Positions 53,583-62,012 of a stretch of 64,000 bases of DNA are shown one piece after another (within the stretch, counting starts at the first letter, position 1; each line of letters starts with the position of its first letter). Under the pieces are notes generated by a model, which saw nothing but the letters and a program-made list of their open reading frames with translations, was not told the DNA's origin and searched no databases. This stretch comes from Peribacillus kribbensis DSM 17871 (GTDB taxonomy: Bacteria > Bacillota > Bacilli > Bacillales > DSM-1321), in assembly GCF_000430765.1 (NCBI RefSeq), contig NZ_AUMQ01000033.1, positions 62,001 to 126,000 of the forward strand, written 5' to 3'. Position numbers and translations under genes: made by a program.

Positions 53583-53706
53583 TATGTAGCGGGCATTTAA
53601 CCCAGCCTCACATCACATTATCGACGACCCGCGTCTAAGGCCAGCAGTTCCCTGCGTCCCACAACATGACCGAGTGCCTCCATTGATAAAGGTAAGGAGG
53701 CATCAC
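53583..53706 (-). ncRNA. EAR-like antitermination RNA element
   Basis: This is a 124-base GC-rich island in AT-rich DNA, between the phosphatase and galU genes of the EPS locus. On the minus strand it starts with a hairpin TGCCTCC/GGAGGCA (53702-53675) and continues with GGGACGCAGGGAACTGCTGG, CCTTAGACGCGGGTCGTCG and GTGAGGCTGGGTTAAATGCC. Position, size and GC-rich composition match the eps-associated RNA (EAR) of Bacillales, which sits near the start of EPS operons and lets RNA polymerase read through distant terminators. I recognise it from location and general sequence pattern; a covariance-model hit would be decisive. Confidence 0.7.
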
Positions 53707-53716
53707 CTATCATTTA

Positions 53717-54484
53717 TTAAAAAATCCCCAGAATTTTCTTCCTTTTCACTGGCTGGGGTGCTTCCCTATAGACCACTTTCCCATCTGTCAGTAATTGCGC
53801 ATTTTCTTTGAACAAATAAACCAGGTCATTCCCAAACTCCTTTTTTACCACATCGAATGCATCTGTCATCTTAAAGCTTCGGCCCCTTAAATTGTGGGCA
53901 TCTGAAGCAATAAAATGGGTTAAATTTGCTTCTATTAAATCTAAAGAAAACTTCTTAATTTTTTTGCCGAACATACCTGCAATACTTGCGGCTGTTACCT
54001 GGCTGAGCGCACCCTTTTCTACAAATTTCAGTAAGAGTTCCGGCCGCTCAATCAGCTCCTGATTACGTTCAGGATGAACGATAATCGGTGCTATACCCTG
54101 CAGCTGTATGTCGAAAAGGAGCTTTTCCGTATACCTGGGAACATGGCCGGAAGGAAGTTCCACCAATAAATAGATGCCTTCATCGTTTAGGGTAAGAATG
54201 TTACCAGCTTCATAGTCTTCTACTAAATTTCCATATATTCTGACTTCTTGTCCCGGGAGAATCTCAAGAGGGATATTATGTTCATATAAGGTTTGTTTAA
54301 GCTGATCGACTTTTTTCAGGATGGTTTCTTTCGTATTTTCATAGGCACCATTCATATGATGGGGGGTTGCAAATAGTGTTTGAATACCCTCTTCAACCGC
54401 TGCTTTTGCTAATTCGATACTATCGGAAACAATCTGTGCCCCATCGTCAATTCCAGGCAAAATATGGCTGTGCAAGTCAATCAT
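53717..54484 (-). CDS. Tyrosine-protein phosphatase, CpsB/YwqE family
   Basis: A 255-aa metal-dependent (PHP-fold) phosphatase that dephosphorylates the EPS tyrosine kinase. Metal-binding motifs are complete: DLHSHILPGIDDGA, LFATPHHMNGAYENT, IVHPERNQELIERPE and HFIASDAHNLRGRSF. I chose ATG 54484, preceded by TGGAGGATTTGTAGT; a longer frame up to 54568 overlaps the kinase stop region and lacks homology. It ends just before the EAR-like element. It acts in the cytoplasm with the Wzz-like and kinase proteins. Confidence 0.95.
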   Translation of the reverse strand: MIDLHSHILPGIDDGAQIVSDSIELAKAAVEEGIQTLFATPHHMNGAYENTKETILKKVDQLKQTLYEHNIPLEILPGQEVRIYGNLVEDYEAGNILTLNDEGIYLLVELPSGHVPRYTEKLLFDIQLQGIAPIIVHPERNQELIERPELLLKFVEKGALSQVTAASIAGMFGKKIKKFSLDLIEANLTHFIASDAHNLRGRSFKMTDAFDVVKKEFGNDLVYLFKENAQLLTDGKVVYREAPQPVKRKKILGIF

Positions 54485-54570
54485 ACTACAAATCCTCCAT
54501 TTTATACCAAAATAATTCAAAAAAATAATATACTCTCTAAAGAAAGTACTTATTTTTTCCTTTTTCACTT

Positions 54571-55269
54571 TTATTTACCATAATAATAGTAAGAAGCTGT
54601 TTTACTTTCTTCTTTATTATTAAGAACGACTCCGACAATTTTCGCCTTTGCAGCAGTTAGCAGCTCTTTCGCTTTAACAGCGGCGTCTTTCTCTGTTCTT
54701 CCGCTAGACACTACTAAAATTACACCATCACACATATTCGACATAACCTGAGCATCCGTCACTACCAGTACTGGAGGAGTATCAAAGATGATGATATCGT
54801 ACTGTTCCTTGGCAATCCTAAGCAGCTCCATCATGCTTCTCGAGCTCAGCAATTCAGCTGGATTAGGGGGGAGCGGTCCGCTTGGCAGGATATCCAGGTT
54901 TTCAATTTGAGACGTTTTTACAGCTTCCTGAAACGAAATTTGTTTAGAAAGGACACTTGTTAACCCAAATGTGTTTGTAAAGGAAAATGTATAGTGGACC
55001 GTTGGTTTCCGCAGATCACCATCGACCAATAGCACCTTTTTTCCTTGCTGGGCAAACACCACAGCCATATTTGCGGTAGTTGTTGATTTCCCCTCTCCAG
55101 GTCCAGCGGAAGTAACAATCAATGTCTGGAGCTCTTCATCAATTGATGAAAATTGAATATTCGTTCTAATCGTCCTATATTGCTCGGAAATCGGCGACTT
55201 TGGGTCATGCTGTGTAACCAGCTTCCGCTGCGTCTCCATCTTTTTTTGTTTATTATTACGAATTCCCAA
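54571..55269 (-). CDS. Bacterial tyrosine kinase, CpsD/YwqD family
   Basis: A 232-aa BY-kinase. Walker A is TSAGPGEGKSTTTANMAVVF, Walker A' is VLLVDGDLRKPTVHYTF and Walker B IIIFDTPPVLVVTDA. The C-terminus ends in a tyrosine cluster (TASYYYYGK), the autophosphorylation site. It needs the Wzz-like membrane partner for activity; the partner gene lies 12 bases upstream. Together they control chain length and can modify Ugd and GalU-type enzymes in Bacillus. Confidence 0.95.
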   Translation of the reverse strand: MGIRNNKQKKMETQRKLVTQHDPKSPISEQYRTIRTNIQFSSIDEELQTLIVTSAGPGEGKSTTTANMAVVFAQQGKKVLLVDGDLRKPTVHYTFSFTNTFGLTSVLSKQISFQEAVKTSQIENLDILPSGPLPPNPAELLSSRSMMELLRIAKEQYDIIIFDTPPVLVVTDAQVMSNMCDGVILVVSSGRTEKDAAVKAKELLTAAKAKIVGVVLNNKEESKTASYYYYGK

Positions 55270-55281
55270 AATGATTTCCTC

Positions 55282-55998
55282 CTAAGCTGACTTCCCTGGT
55301 TTTCTTCCCCGGGACTTTTCAATGTCTCCGATATTCGTGATGGCTCCTAATACAGGAAGCTCTAATAACTTCTCTATGTCCTGCTCATTTTTAATGGTGT
55401 TATCCAAATATTCGAATAGAAATGCAAGGCTAATCCCTGCCATTAAACCGATGACTAAGGCAATCGCGATATTTAACATGGGTTTTGGTTTAATGGGTGA
55501 TACATGATCTCCCAGAACAGCCGGTGTTAAGATGCTTACATTATCCACATTCATAATTTTGGAAACATCGCGTTTAAACACTTCCACTGTTTTATTCGCA
55601 ATCTCGGCGGCTTTTTTTGGATCATTATCCTCCACTGATACATTCACAACTTGTGAATTTTGTTCGTTGCCCACCGTTATTTTTCCATTTAATTCACTAA
55701 CTGATGATTTCAGATTTAATTCATCTTTTACTTTCTCAAGGATCGCCGGGCTTTTAATAATCACATTGTATGTATTGATGAGCTGAAGGTTGGTTTGCAC
55801 TTCATTATAATTATTATAAAGATTATCCGTTTTTTTCTGATTCACCAGCAGCTGAGCGGTAGATTGATAGACTGGCGTCAATACGAAATAACTGACTAAG
55901 GCACTTGCCAGCACCGCTGTTAAAGTAATTAAAATAATTAAGTTCAATCTTTTTCTTAATACACTGAACAAATCTTTTAAGCTGATCGTTTCTTCCAT
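55282..55998 (-). CDS. Wzz-type chain-length regulator and kinase activator (YwqC-like)
   Basis: A 238-aa protein with two membrane helices, near residues 19-40 (LIILITLTAVLASALVSYFV) and 175-197 (PMLNIAIALVIGLMAGISLA), around an outside coiled-coil domain. VYQSTAQLLVNQKK is the usual Wzz motif after TM1. The C-terminal cytoplasmic tail (DNTIKNEQDIEKLLELPVLG) activates the kinase. First gene of the EPS locus; an extended -10 promoter lies just upstream. Confidence 0.93.
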   Translation of the reverse strand: MEETISLKDLFSVLRKRLNLIILITLTAVLASALVSYFVLTPVYQSTAQLLVNQKKTDNLYNNYNEVQTNLQLINTYNVIIKSPAILEKVKDELNLKSSVSELNGKITVGNEQNSQVVNVSVEDNDPKKAAEIANKTVEVFKRDVSKIMNVDNVSILTPAVLGDHVSPIKPKPMLNIAIALVIGLMAGISLAFLFEYLDNTIKNEQDIEKLLELPVLGAITNIGDIEKSRGRKPGKSA

Positions 55999-56030
55999 TA
56001 CTTCCCCCGCCTATTGAATTTAACTAGAAT

Positions 56031-56040
56031 ATTATACCAT
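56031..56040 (-). promoter_or_regulatory. Extended -10 promoter of the EPS locus
   Basis: The minus strand reads ATGGTATAAT (56040-56031): a perfect TATAAT with an upstream TGG that fits the extended -10 motif. No good -35 is seen at 17 bases. The distance to the YwqC-like start is about 33 bases. Confidence 0.55.
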
Positions 56041-56206
56041 AATACGCTGTAGAATTTTCTGTAAAAATGTAATATTTTTTCTTTTATTGTAATTTTATTT
56101 CTTCTTTTCCAGTGCTATAGTATATATTATTACAAGAAAGTTACAATTGGTAGACTTATATCTAAATTGGAATTAATTACTTGTTTTGCATAAAAGGAGA
56201 TTGGGT

Positions 56207-56989
56207 ATGAAGGCAGTTCTTACTATTTTGGTATTTGGAGTAACGGTTACAGCTATTATATTGGGGCAGACCTATTGGAATGAGGAAATTACAACTGTCA
56301 GTTCAAAGAAGGAAATTGTCCAAGAAGCTTCAAAAGCAGCACCTGTTTCTTCAGGTGAGGAATCTGATCCTATCGGGGACAAAATTAAAGATATTCCCAC
56401 TAAACCACTGCAGGAAGTTTTTAATAGAGTCGAAGGAAAAAAGGAGAAAATAAAAATTACATTTATCGGATCCGATGCTCTTGGCAGCGCAGACTCAGGC
56501 TGGCCCCTTTTAGTTGAGAAAAAATTACAAGATGAATTCAAAGACAAGGTCACGTTTTCAACACTCCACTATAATCTCACTTCCAATGAGTACGTGCAGC
56601 AAGAAAAATTCAATGATCTGATTAGTGAAAAAGCTGATATTATTTATTTTGAACCTTTTACTCTAAACGACAACGGATCTGTTACGATTGAAGATTCCCT
56701 GAAAAATGTCCAAACGACCATGGACAAGGTCCATGAAGATAATCCATCTGCTGTCTTCATCCTTCAGCCCCCTCATCCTATCTACCAAGCGAGGAATTAC
56801 CCGCTTCAGGTAGAGGCACTGAAAGACTATGCGGCAAAAAATAACATCCTATTCTTAGACCATTGGAAAAATTGGCCGGACTATAACAATGAAGAGATCA
56901 ATAACTACGAAAATGAAGCTCAGTCTCAGCCAAACGATAAAGGAAATCGTATTTGGGCAGATGCGGTGATTGAGCAATTTGTTCGATAA
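56207..56989 (+). CDS. SGNH/GDSL-like secreted hydrolase
   Basis: A 260-aa protein with an N-terminal signal anchor (KAVLTILVFGVTVTAIILGQ). The SGNH block I appears as ITFIGSDALGSADSGWPLLV; the third block region is ADIIYFEPFTLNDNG, with FILQPPHPIYQARNYPLQVE following. In the last block, where Asp and His of the catalytic pair usually stand (D-x-x-H-P-N), the sequence is NEAQSQPNDKGNRIWADAVI, so the His appears to be a Gln. Such proteins near EPS loci may remove or add acyl groups; activity here is uncertain. ATG 56207 follows AAAAGGAGA. It diverges from the EPS locus and has its own terminator. Confidence 0.75.
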   Translation: MKAVLTILVFGVTVTAIILGQTYWNEEITTVSSKKEIVQEASKAAPVSSGEESDPIGDKIKDIPTKPLQEVFNRVEGKKEKIKITFIGSDALGSADSGWPLLVEKKLQDEFKDKVTFSTLHYNLTSNEYVQQEKFNDLISEKADIIYFEPFTLNDNGSVTIEDSLKNVQTTMDKVHEDNPSAVFILQPPHPIYQARNYPLQVEALKDYAAKNNILFLDHWKNWPDYNNEEINNYENEAQSQPNDKGNRIWADAVIEQFVR

Positions 56990-56992
56990 TGG

Positions 56993-57026
56993 ATTAAAGG
57001 AGCGGGTTTATCCGGTCCTTTTTTAT
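56993..57026 (+). terminator. Terminator of the SGNH gene
   Basis: AAAGGAGCGG pairs with CCGGTCCTTT with small mismatches, followed by six Ts, just after the stop codon. Confidence 0.8.
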
Positions 57027-57169
57027 GTTTATAGATTCTGTCGACGCTCAAGCCTTTGAAGTAAGACGGCCCATCTTTATACGAACGTATCTATTTATAT
57101 TTTCCATAAAGATTGATTCCAGCCTGGCAGGGTATTTAATCACTAGAAATATGGAAGGAGGGTTTCTGA

Positions 57170-57565
57170 ATGTCATATCATAAAATCGAAGTCAGAGGAT
57201 ATAGTCTTGAGGTAAAGTTTACGAATGGCGTTGTGCATATTAAAAATGGCTCACAGCTGCAGTCCCTGCTGGCTGGTGATTCCCATGGTTCCTACAAGGC
57301 AGCCGAAACGATTAAGGATATGTATGTCCGTCAGACGAAAAAACCTCTCAATATTTCCACGATGTCACTAGCTATTGAAATTTTAGGTCATGTCTATCCT
57401 GGTAAGATTATCGAATTCATTAACCAAATCCCTCTTCCGAACGGGATTAAACGTTTCTTGGATACCATGTTAGATAGGGCTAATATTATTGATTGTGGCG
57501 AGAGGGAAAAGGATAGCAACCGATGGGTTTGGGATTCGCTGGCGCATGTAATTCCTGCAAGGTAA
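57170..57565 (+). CDS. Hypothetical protein, 131 aa
   Basis: The protein starts MSYHKIEVRGYSLEVKFTNG and has VVHIKNGSQLQSLLAGDSHG, a helical middle (SLAIEILGHVYPGKIIEFIN) and a C-terminus ending SLAHVIPAR. It is soluble, mixed alpha/beta, without signal peptide. I do not recognise the family. GAAGGAGGG lies 9 bases before ATG. Single-gene unit; a weak hairpin (GGGCCACGG region) follows the stop. Confidence 0.65.
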   Translation: MSYHKIEVRGYSLEVKFTNGVVHIKNGSQLQSLLAGDSHGSYKAAETIKDMYVRQTKKPLNISTMSLAIEILGHVYPGKIIEFINQIPLPNGIKRFLDTMLDRANIIDCGEREKDSNRWVWDSLAHVIPAR

Positions 57566-57723
57566 AGAAAAAAGGGCCACGGCATCTTCTACGGTCCTCA
57601 ACTTGTGGAGAAATTTAAATAGACACTTTCAAAATGATTCTCTTTTAATTCTTACTGGTAGAAAGGTTTTTAAACTAGATCAGTTGCCCATAGCCTTGAT
57701 GTTATATTTCTTTGGACGAATCA

Positions 57724-57762
57724 TAAAAAAAAGGATAGAAGAAATGCTATTTTCTCCTATCC
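57724..57762 (-). terminator. Terminator of the SpoIID-like gene
   Basis: On the minus strand GGATAGGAGAAA pairs with TTTCTTCTATCC (one bulge) and is followed by a T-run of eight or more. Confidence 0.85.
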
Positions 57763-57773
57763 CATACTATATA

Positions 57774-60257
57774 TTATTTAGTAATAACATTTGTTATATA
57801 CTTTCCGGATACAAAAGCCTTCCCATTGCTAAACTGAATTTCATACCAGTCACCATTCTTTCTATTAATGGTGACGATCGTATTTTTCTTTAATGACCCA
57901 ATGGCCTTTCCAGAAGTTGATGGTGTCTGGCGGACAATTAAACTCGTTGCACTTACCTTTCCAGTCATTTTTTTGACCGGATTGGAAAGGGTATAGGAAA
58001 TATTGGTCGTCCTTTTGTTGTTACTGCCATCGACCGCTGTAAGAATCAATGTGTAGTTTCCAGTGGCCGCATTTGAAGCGGCCCAGGAGACCCATCTGGT
58101 TCCTGCCAATGTTTGAGCATCTTTTATAGGCGTAGCAATTACTTTAGAATTCCCATCCTTAACCTGGAGGGTCATCTTCGCTGTTTCGTTTATATCATAA
58201 CGCATATACACCTTTTGGCTTTTTGAATCAAATGATGTTTTTATATTTTTCAAGACTGGTGCGGATGTGTCTTTCGGTATCGGTTTTTTGAGTGTATACA
58301 TGATCATTGCGTTAGTCTTGTTGCTGCTGCCATCGACCGCTGTAAGAGTCAATGTGTAGTTTCCATTGGCCGCATTTGAAGCGGCCCAGGAGACCCATCT
58401 GGTACCTGCCAGTGTTTGAGCATCTTTTATAGGCGTAGCAATTATTTTAGAATTTCCATCCTTAACCTGGAGGGTCATCTTCGCTGTTTCGTTTATATCG
58501 TAACGCAAATACACCTTTTGGGTTTTTGAATCAAATGACGTGAGTATATTTTTCAAGACTGGTGCAGATGTGTCTTTCGGTACGGGCTTTTTGAGTGTAT
58601 ACATGATCGTTGCCGTACTCTTGTTGTTACTGCCATCAACCGCTGTAAGAGTCAATGTGTAGTTTCCATTCGCCGCATTTGAAGCGACCCAGGAGACCCA
58701 TCGGGTTCCTGCCGATGTTTGAACTTCTTTTAAAGGCGCAGCAATTATTTTAGAATTTCCATCCTTAACCTGGAGGGTTATCTTCGCTGTTTCATTTACA
58801 TCGTAACGCATATACACCTTTTGAGTTTTGGAATCATAAGAAGTCTCTATATTATTAATAACAGGAGCTGTTTCATCTTTGACTGGTACAGGCAGTGGCG
58901 GAGCAGGCTGCACCGGCGCCGGGATGACAGGAGCAGGTGTAGGATTTACCGGCACAGGATTTACAGGATCTGCTTGATAAGCACTGATAATATTCGTATT
59001 TTCATAGTAAAATGCAAGGATTTCCTTGTAATTTTTCTTCCCGGTTATAGGATCACCTGCATTCCTCGCACCATACTGACTTAAACCCACTCCATGGCCA
59101 TAGCCTGCGCCTGTAACCAGTATTCTGTCACCAGTTGTACTGACTGATTGAACCAAATAGCTTTTCATCAAGCTGAGACCAAAAATGGCCCGGATCGACG
59201 AAGCATTCATACTATCCTTTACGAGGCGGTGGCTGACCGCTTTTCCTTGTTCTAATGTGAAGTAATCAATGGTTATACTGCCTGTGGTTACCCTGCCTCC
59301 GGATTTTACGCCACCGAAGGATAACTGGGGAACTCCTATAATCTTAATATTAGTTCCATATCCATTAGCCGTAAGCCACGATTTCATATTTTTCACTTCA
59401 GCTGTCTGTTCTGTTTCGCCTACTGTATTCCACCAAGTATCGGCTTTTGTTAAATCTAACTTAGAAGTATCAATTTGAACTTTTTTGATTCCAAAGCTCC
59501 ATTTGGTTTTAGGATCATACGGATCCTGCTTAATCGTTAGGTATGGCCTTGCCGTTCCTCCCCAAACGTTGGAGTTTGTTTCCGTAACCCCTCCATTGCT
59601 TGAGGTAAAGAATGCATCTGAACCGATCGGCTTGCCATTATAGGCAATAACCTGCCCTTTGGTATCGTCGACTGCTTTTGATGATTTTTCATACCAGGAA
59701 TAGCCGCCGTAAACCTGATAGGTAGTGGTATCATCTATGGTTTTTCCGTAACCCATGGCGTATGTTCTCGCTGCTACAGCTTGAGATTTTAAAGCTTCAT
59801 CATTCCAGGAAGCTGGCATTTCAGCCGGAACTACTCCTTTTAAGTAATCTTCTAGACCAATAGAATTAATGGGACGTACATAATTCCCTTCTTTGGTAAA
59901 GGAGAAATCCCCCAGATAAAGCCTGCCGTTAATGGACAATGGACCTTTCTCTGTTATGGGCTTTACATCAATCTGTATACCTCTTCCAATTTCCTTAGAA
60001 TTTTCAAGGATCCGTATACCTTCACTTGTGACCTCTAAAGAATAATTGACTTTAGGTAATAGGGTAACCCCTTTAATATTTGTAGAATAAGCAATATCAG
60101 GAACGACTGTAATCTGAGACTTGTTTCCGAGATAATTTTTCAATTTCACCTGAACGCGCGGCTCCTCACTCGAAGCATTAACAGAAAAAGCAGGAACCAG
60201 CGACATAACAATGATAAAAACAAATCCCAACAACATAAACTTACGCAAAACTTTCAC
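57774..60257 (-). CDS. Secreted SpoIID/LytB-domain protein with Ig-like repeats and SH3 domain
   Basis: An 827-aa secreted protein. A signal peptide (LRKFMLLGFVFIIVMSLVPA) is followed by a SpoIID/LytB domain at about residues 125-430, with the candidate catalytic Glu in VVPAEMPASWNDEALKSQAV and the GAGYGHGVGLSQYGARNAG motif. SpoIID enzymes are lytic transglycosylases acting on peptidoglycan glycan strands. After a proline-rich linker (PVPVNPTPAPVIPAPVQPAP) come three near-identical 101-residue Ig/FlgD-like units, then a bacterial SH3 domain (LIVRQTPSTSGKAIGSLKKN) that likely binds the wall. Monocistronic; probably a wall-remodelling enzyme of vegetative cells, like LytB. Confidence 0.88.
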   Translation of the reverse strand: MKVLRKFMLLGFVFIIVMSLVPAFSVNASSEEPRVQVKLKNYLGNKSQITVVPDIAYSTNIKGVTLLPKVNYSLEVTSEGIRILENSKEIGRGIQIDVKPITEKGPLSINGRLYLGDFSFTKEGNYVRPINSIGLEDYLKGVVPAEMPASWNDEALKSQAVAARTYAMGYGKTIDDTTTYQVYGGYSWYEKSSKAVDDTKGQVIAYNGKPIGSDAFFTSSNGGVTETNSNVWGGTARPYLTIKQDPYDPKTKWSFGIKKVQIDTSKLDLTKADTWWNTVGETEQTAEVKNMKSWLTANGYGTNIKIIGVPQLSFGGVKSGGRVTTGSITIDYFTLEQGKAVSHRLVKDSMNASSIRAIFGLSLMKSYLVQSVSTTGDRILVTGAGYGHGVGLSQYGARNAGDPITGKKNYKEILAFYYENTNIISAYQADPVNPVPVNPTPAPVIPAPVQPAPPLPVPVKDETAPVINNIETSYDSKTQKVYMRYDVNETAKITLQVKDGNSKIIAAPLKEVQTSAGTRWVSWVASNAANGNYTLTLTAVDGSNNKSTATIMYTLKKPVPKDTSAPVLKNILTSFDSKTQKVYLRYDINETAKMTLQVKDGNSKIIATPIKDAQTLAGTRWVSWAASNAANGNYTLTLTAVDGSSNKTNAMIMYTLKKPIPKDTSAPVLKNIKTSFDSKSQKVYMRYDINETAKMTLQVKDGNSKVIATPIKDAQTLAGTRWVSWAASNAATGNYTLILTAVDGSNNKRTTNISYTLSNPVKKMTGKVSATSLIVRQTPSTSGKAIGSLKKNTIVTINRKNGDWYEIQFSNGKAFVSGKYITNVITK
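57975..58880 (-). repeat. Three 303-bp tandem repeats inside the SpoIID-like gene
   Basis: The same block recurs at 58021, 58324 and 58627 (CTGCCATC-ACCGCTGTAAG), exactly 303 bases (101 codons) apart. The first two copies are more alike than the third. Unit number could vary by slippage or recombination. Confidence 0.92.
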
Positions 60258-60596
60258 CCTTTAACCCCTTTTCTTTGAAATTTTTACATTTTCCTTTAAC
60301 TTAGACAATATTATACATATATTACAATATTAAACTACCAGCCATTTCCCTTTCAATGGTCAATTTCTCCTCTATTTATTAGATGATTAAGCTTTTTATA
60401 CATTTATCTGGTTTTAGTTGGGTATTAGTTTTAGTATCAGTTGACAAACTTCCTCTTTTTTATGCAATAAATGACTTTTCCGTGATACAATGTGGTTTGG
60501 GAAAATTATGTCACCATGTATTTTGTATTCAGCAGGAAACTAAATCCATATGTTTTTATATCGGCTTCTGGGTTTTATTTTGAAGGAGGAAGATCT
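60258..60596. other. Divergent promoter gap
   Basis: Between the divergent SpoIID-like and csbB-like genes. No gene is supported. A plus-strand TTGACA near 60440 could be a -35 element, though the -10 at the right distance is poor; TACAAT near 60485 is another candidate -10. Confidence 0.4.
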
Positions 60597-61604
60597 ATGA
60601 AATTAATAACGATATTAATTCCAGCATATAACGAAGAAGAAGTTTTATATAAACTTTACCATCGTCTTTCAAAAGTCATAAATAACATTACTAATTATGA
60701 ATTTGAATTACTCTTTGTTAACGATGGAAGCAAAGACCAGACTATAAATATTATAAAAGAACTAAGAGAAACGGATATCAGGGTGTCCTATATTGATTTA
60801 TCCAGAAATTATGGAAAAGAGACTGCGATGCTGGCAGGCTTCGATTACACGAGAGGCGATGCACTTATCATAATTGATGCTGATTTACAGGATCCTCCAG
60901 AATTAATACCGGAGATGATTGAATTGTGGGAGCAAGGTTATGATGACGTATTTGCGAAACGCAAATCAAGATCAGGTGAATCCTGGCTGAAAAAGTGGAC
61001 TTCCAAATCCTTTTATCGGGTTCTCCAGAAGGTTTCTCGAATTAAAATTGAAGAAGATACGGGTGACTTTCGTCTATTGGATAAAAGATGTGTACGAGCT
61101 TTACAACAGCTGCGGGAGACACAAAGATATACCAAAGGAATGTTCAGCTGGATTGGATTTAATAAAAAAGAGATTCTGTTTGATAGAGATCCCCGTGCGG
61201 CAGGGACCACTAAATGGAACTATGCAAAATTAATGGATCTGGCAATCGAGGGAATCACATCATTTACAACATTTCCGTTAAGGATATCTTCTTTTATCGG
61301 CGTGATCGTTTCATTTCTGGCGTTTATATACATGTTTGTGATTATATTCAAGACATTGTTTTTTGGGGAAAAGATTATCGGTTATCCCTCTACGATGTCT
61401 GTTATTTTATTTTTAGGAGGTATCCAATTACTTTCATTAGGTGTTATAGGCGAGTATTTAGGCAGGGTATTTAATGAAACTAAAAATAGACCTCTCTACT
61501 TTATAAATGAATATAACGGTCAACGGGAGCCTTACTTAAAAGGATTAGAAAATTTACGAGAATATAATAATGAAAGAGAAAAGGAATTCAATGAAAATAA
61601 GTAA
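60597..61604 (+). CDS. csbB: Bactoprenol glucosyltransferase-like GT2 (CsbB/GtrB type)
   Basis: A 335-aa membrane GT2 enzyme that loads a sugar from a UDP donor onto undecaprenyl phosphate on the inner face. TILIPAYNEEEVLYKLYHRL, ELLFVNDGSKDQTINIIKEL and DALIIIDADLQDPPELIPEM form the GT-A core; two C-terminal TM helices follow (IGVIVSFLAFIYMFVIIFK and a second near IGYPSTMSVILFLGGIQLLS). It heads a csbB-gtrA-yfhO trio, as needed to glycosylate lipoteichoic or wall teichoic acid. ATG 60597 has AAGGAGGAAG upstream. GlcNAc is the sugar in Bacillus subtilis CsbB; here unproved. Confidence 0.88.
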   Translation: MKLITILIPAYNEEEVLYKLYHRLSKVINNITNYEFELLFVNDGSKDQTINIIKELRETDIRVSYIDLSRNYGKETAMLAGFDYTRGDALIIIDADLQDPPELIPEMIELWEQGYDDVFAKRKSRSGESWLKKWTSKSFYRVLQKVSRIKIEEDTGDFRLLDKRCVRALQQLRETQRYTKGMFSWIGFNKKEILFDRDPRAAGTTKWNYAKLMDLAIEGITSFTTFPLRISSFIGVIVSFLAFIYMFVIIFKTLFFGEKIIGYPSTMSVILFLGGIQLLSLGVIGEYLGRVFNETKNRPLYFINEYNGQREPYLKGLENLREYNNEREKEFNENK

Positions 61605-61992
61605 AGAATTAGTACGGTATCTTATAATAGGGGTCTTAACGACCCTTATAAATATAGCCAGCTTTTATATCCTGACAGAATGGCTAATGTTTAACTATAA
61701 GGTATCAACGGTGGTTTCATGGTTTTTGTCTGTCTTTTTTGCGTATGTTACCAATAAGTATTATGTCTTTTCTTCTAAAACTACTTCCAAAAGCGGCCTA
61801 GTTAAAGAAATAGGTAATTTTTTCCTATTTCGCATACTTTCCCTCTTACTAGACTTTTTAACTATGCTGGTTTTGGTAGAGCTATTATCTATCAATGATC
61901 TTATTTCAAAAGTAATCGCAAATATTTTAGTCGTACTATTCAATTATGCTGCCAGCCGCCTGGTCATATTTAAAACAAATGAAGGAAAATAA
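61591..61992 (+). CDS. gtrA: GtrA-family flippase
   Basis: A 133-aa protein with four membrane helices (RYLIIGVLTTLINIASFYIL, VSWFLSVFFAYVTNKYYVFS, and two after FFLFRILSLLLDF). The FAYVTNKYYVFS motif between helices 2 and 3 and the C-terminal NYAASRLVIFK are typical of GtrA/GtcA. It probably flips the undecaprenyl-phosphate sugar made by the CsbB-like enzyme. AAAAGG lies 6 bases before ATG 61591; the gene overlaps csbB by 14 bases, so translation is coupled. Confidence 0.88.
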   Translation: MKISKELVRYLIIGVLTTLINIASFYILTEWLMFNYKVSTVVSWFLSVFFAYVTNKYYVFSSKTTSKSGLVKEIGNFFLFRILSLLLDFLTMLVLVELLSINDLISKVIANILVVLFNYAASRLVIFKTNEGK

Positions 61993-62012
61993 TTAAGTTT
62001 AGCAGGTGTTAC

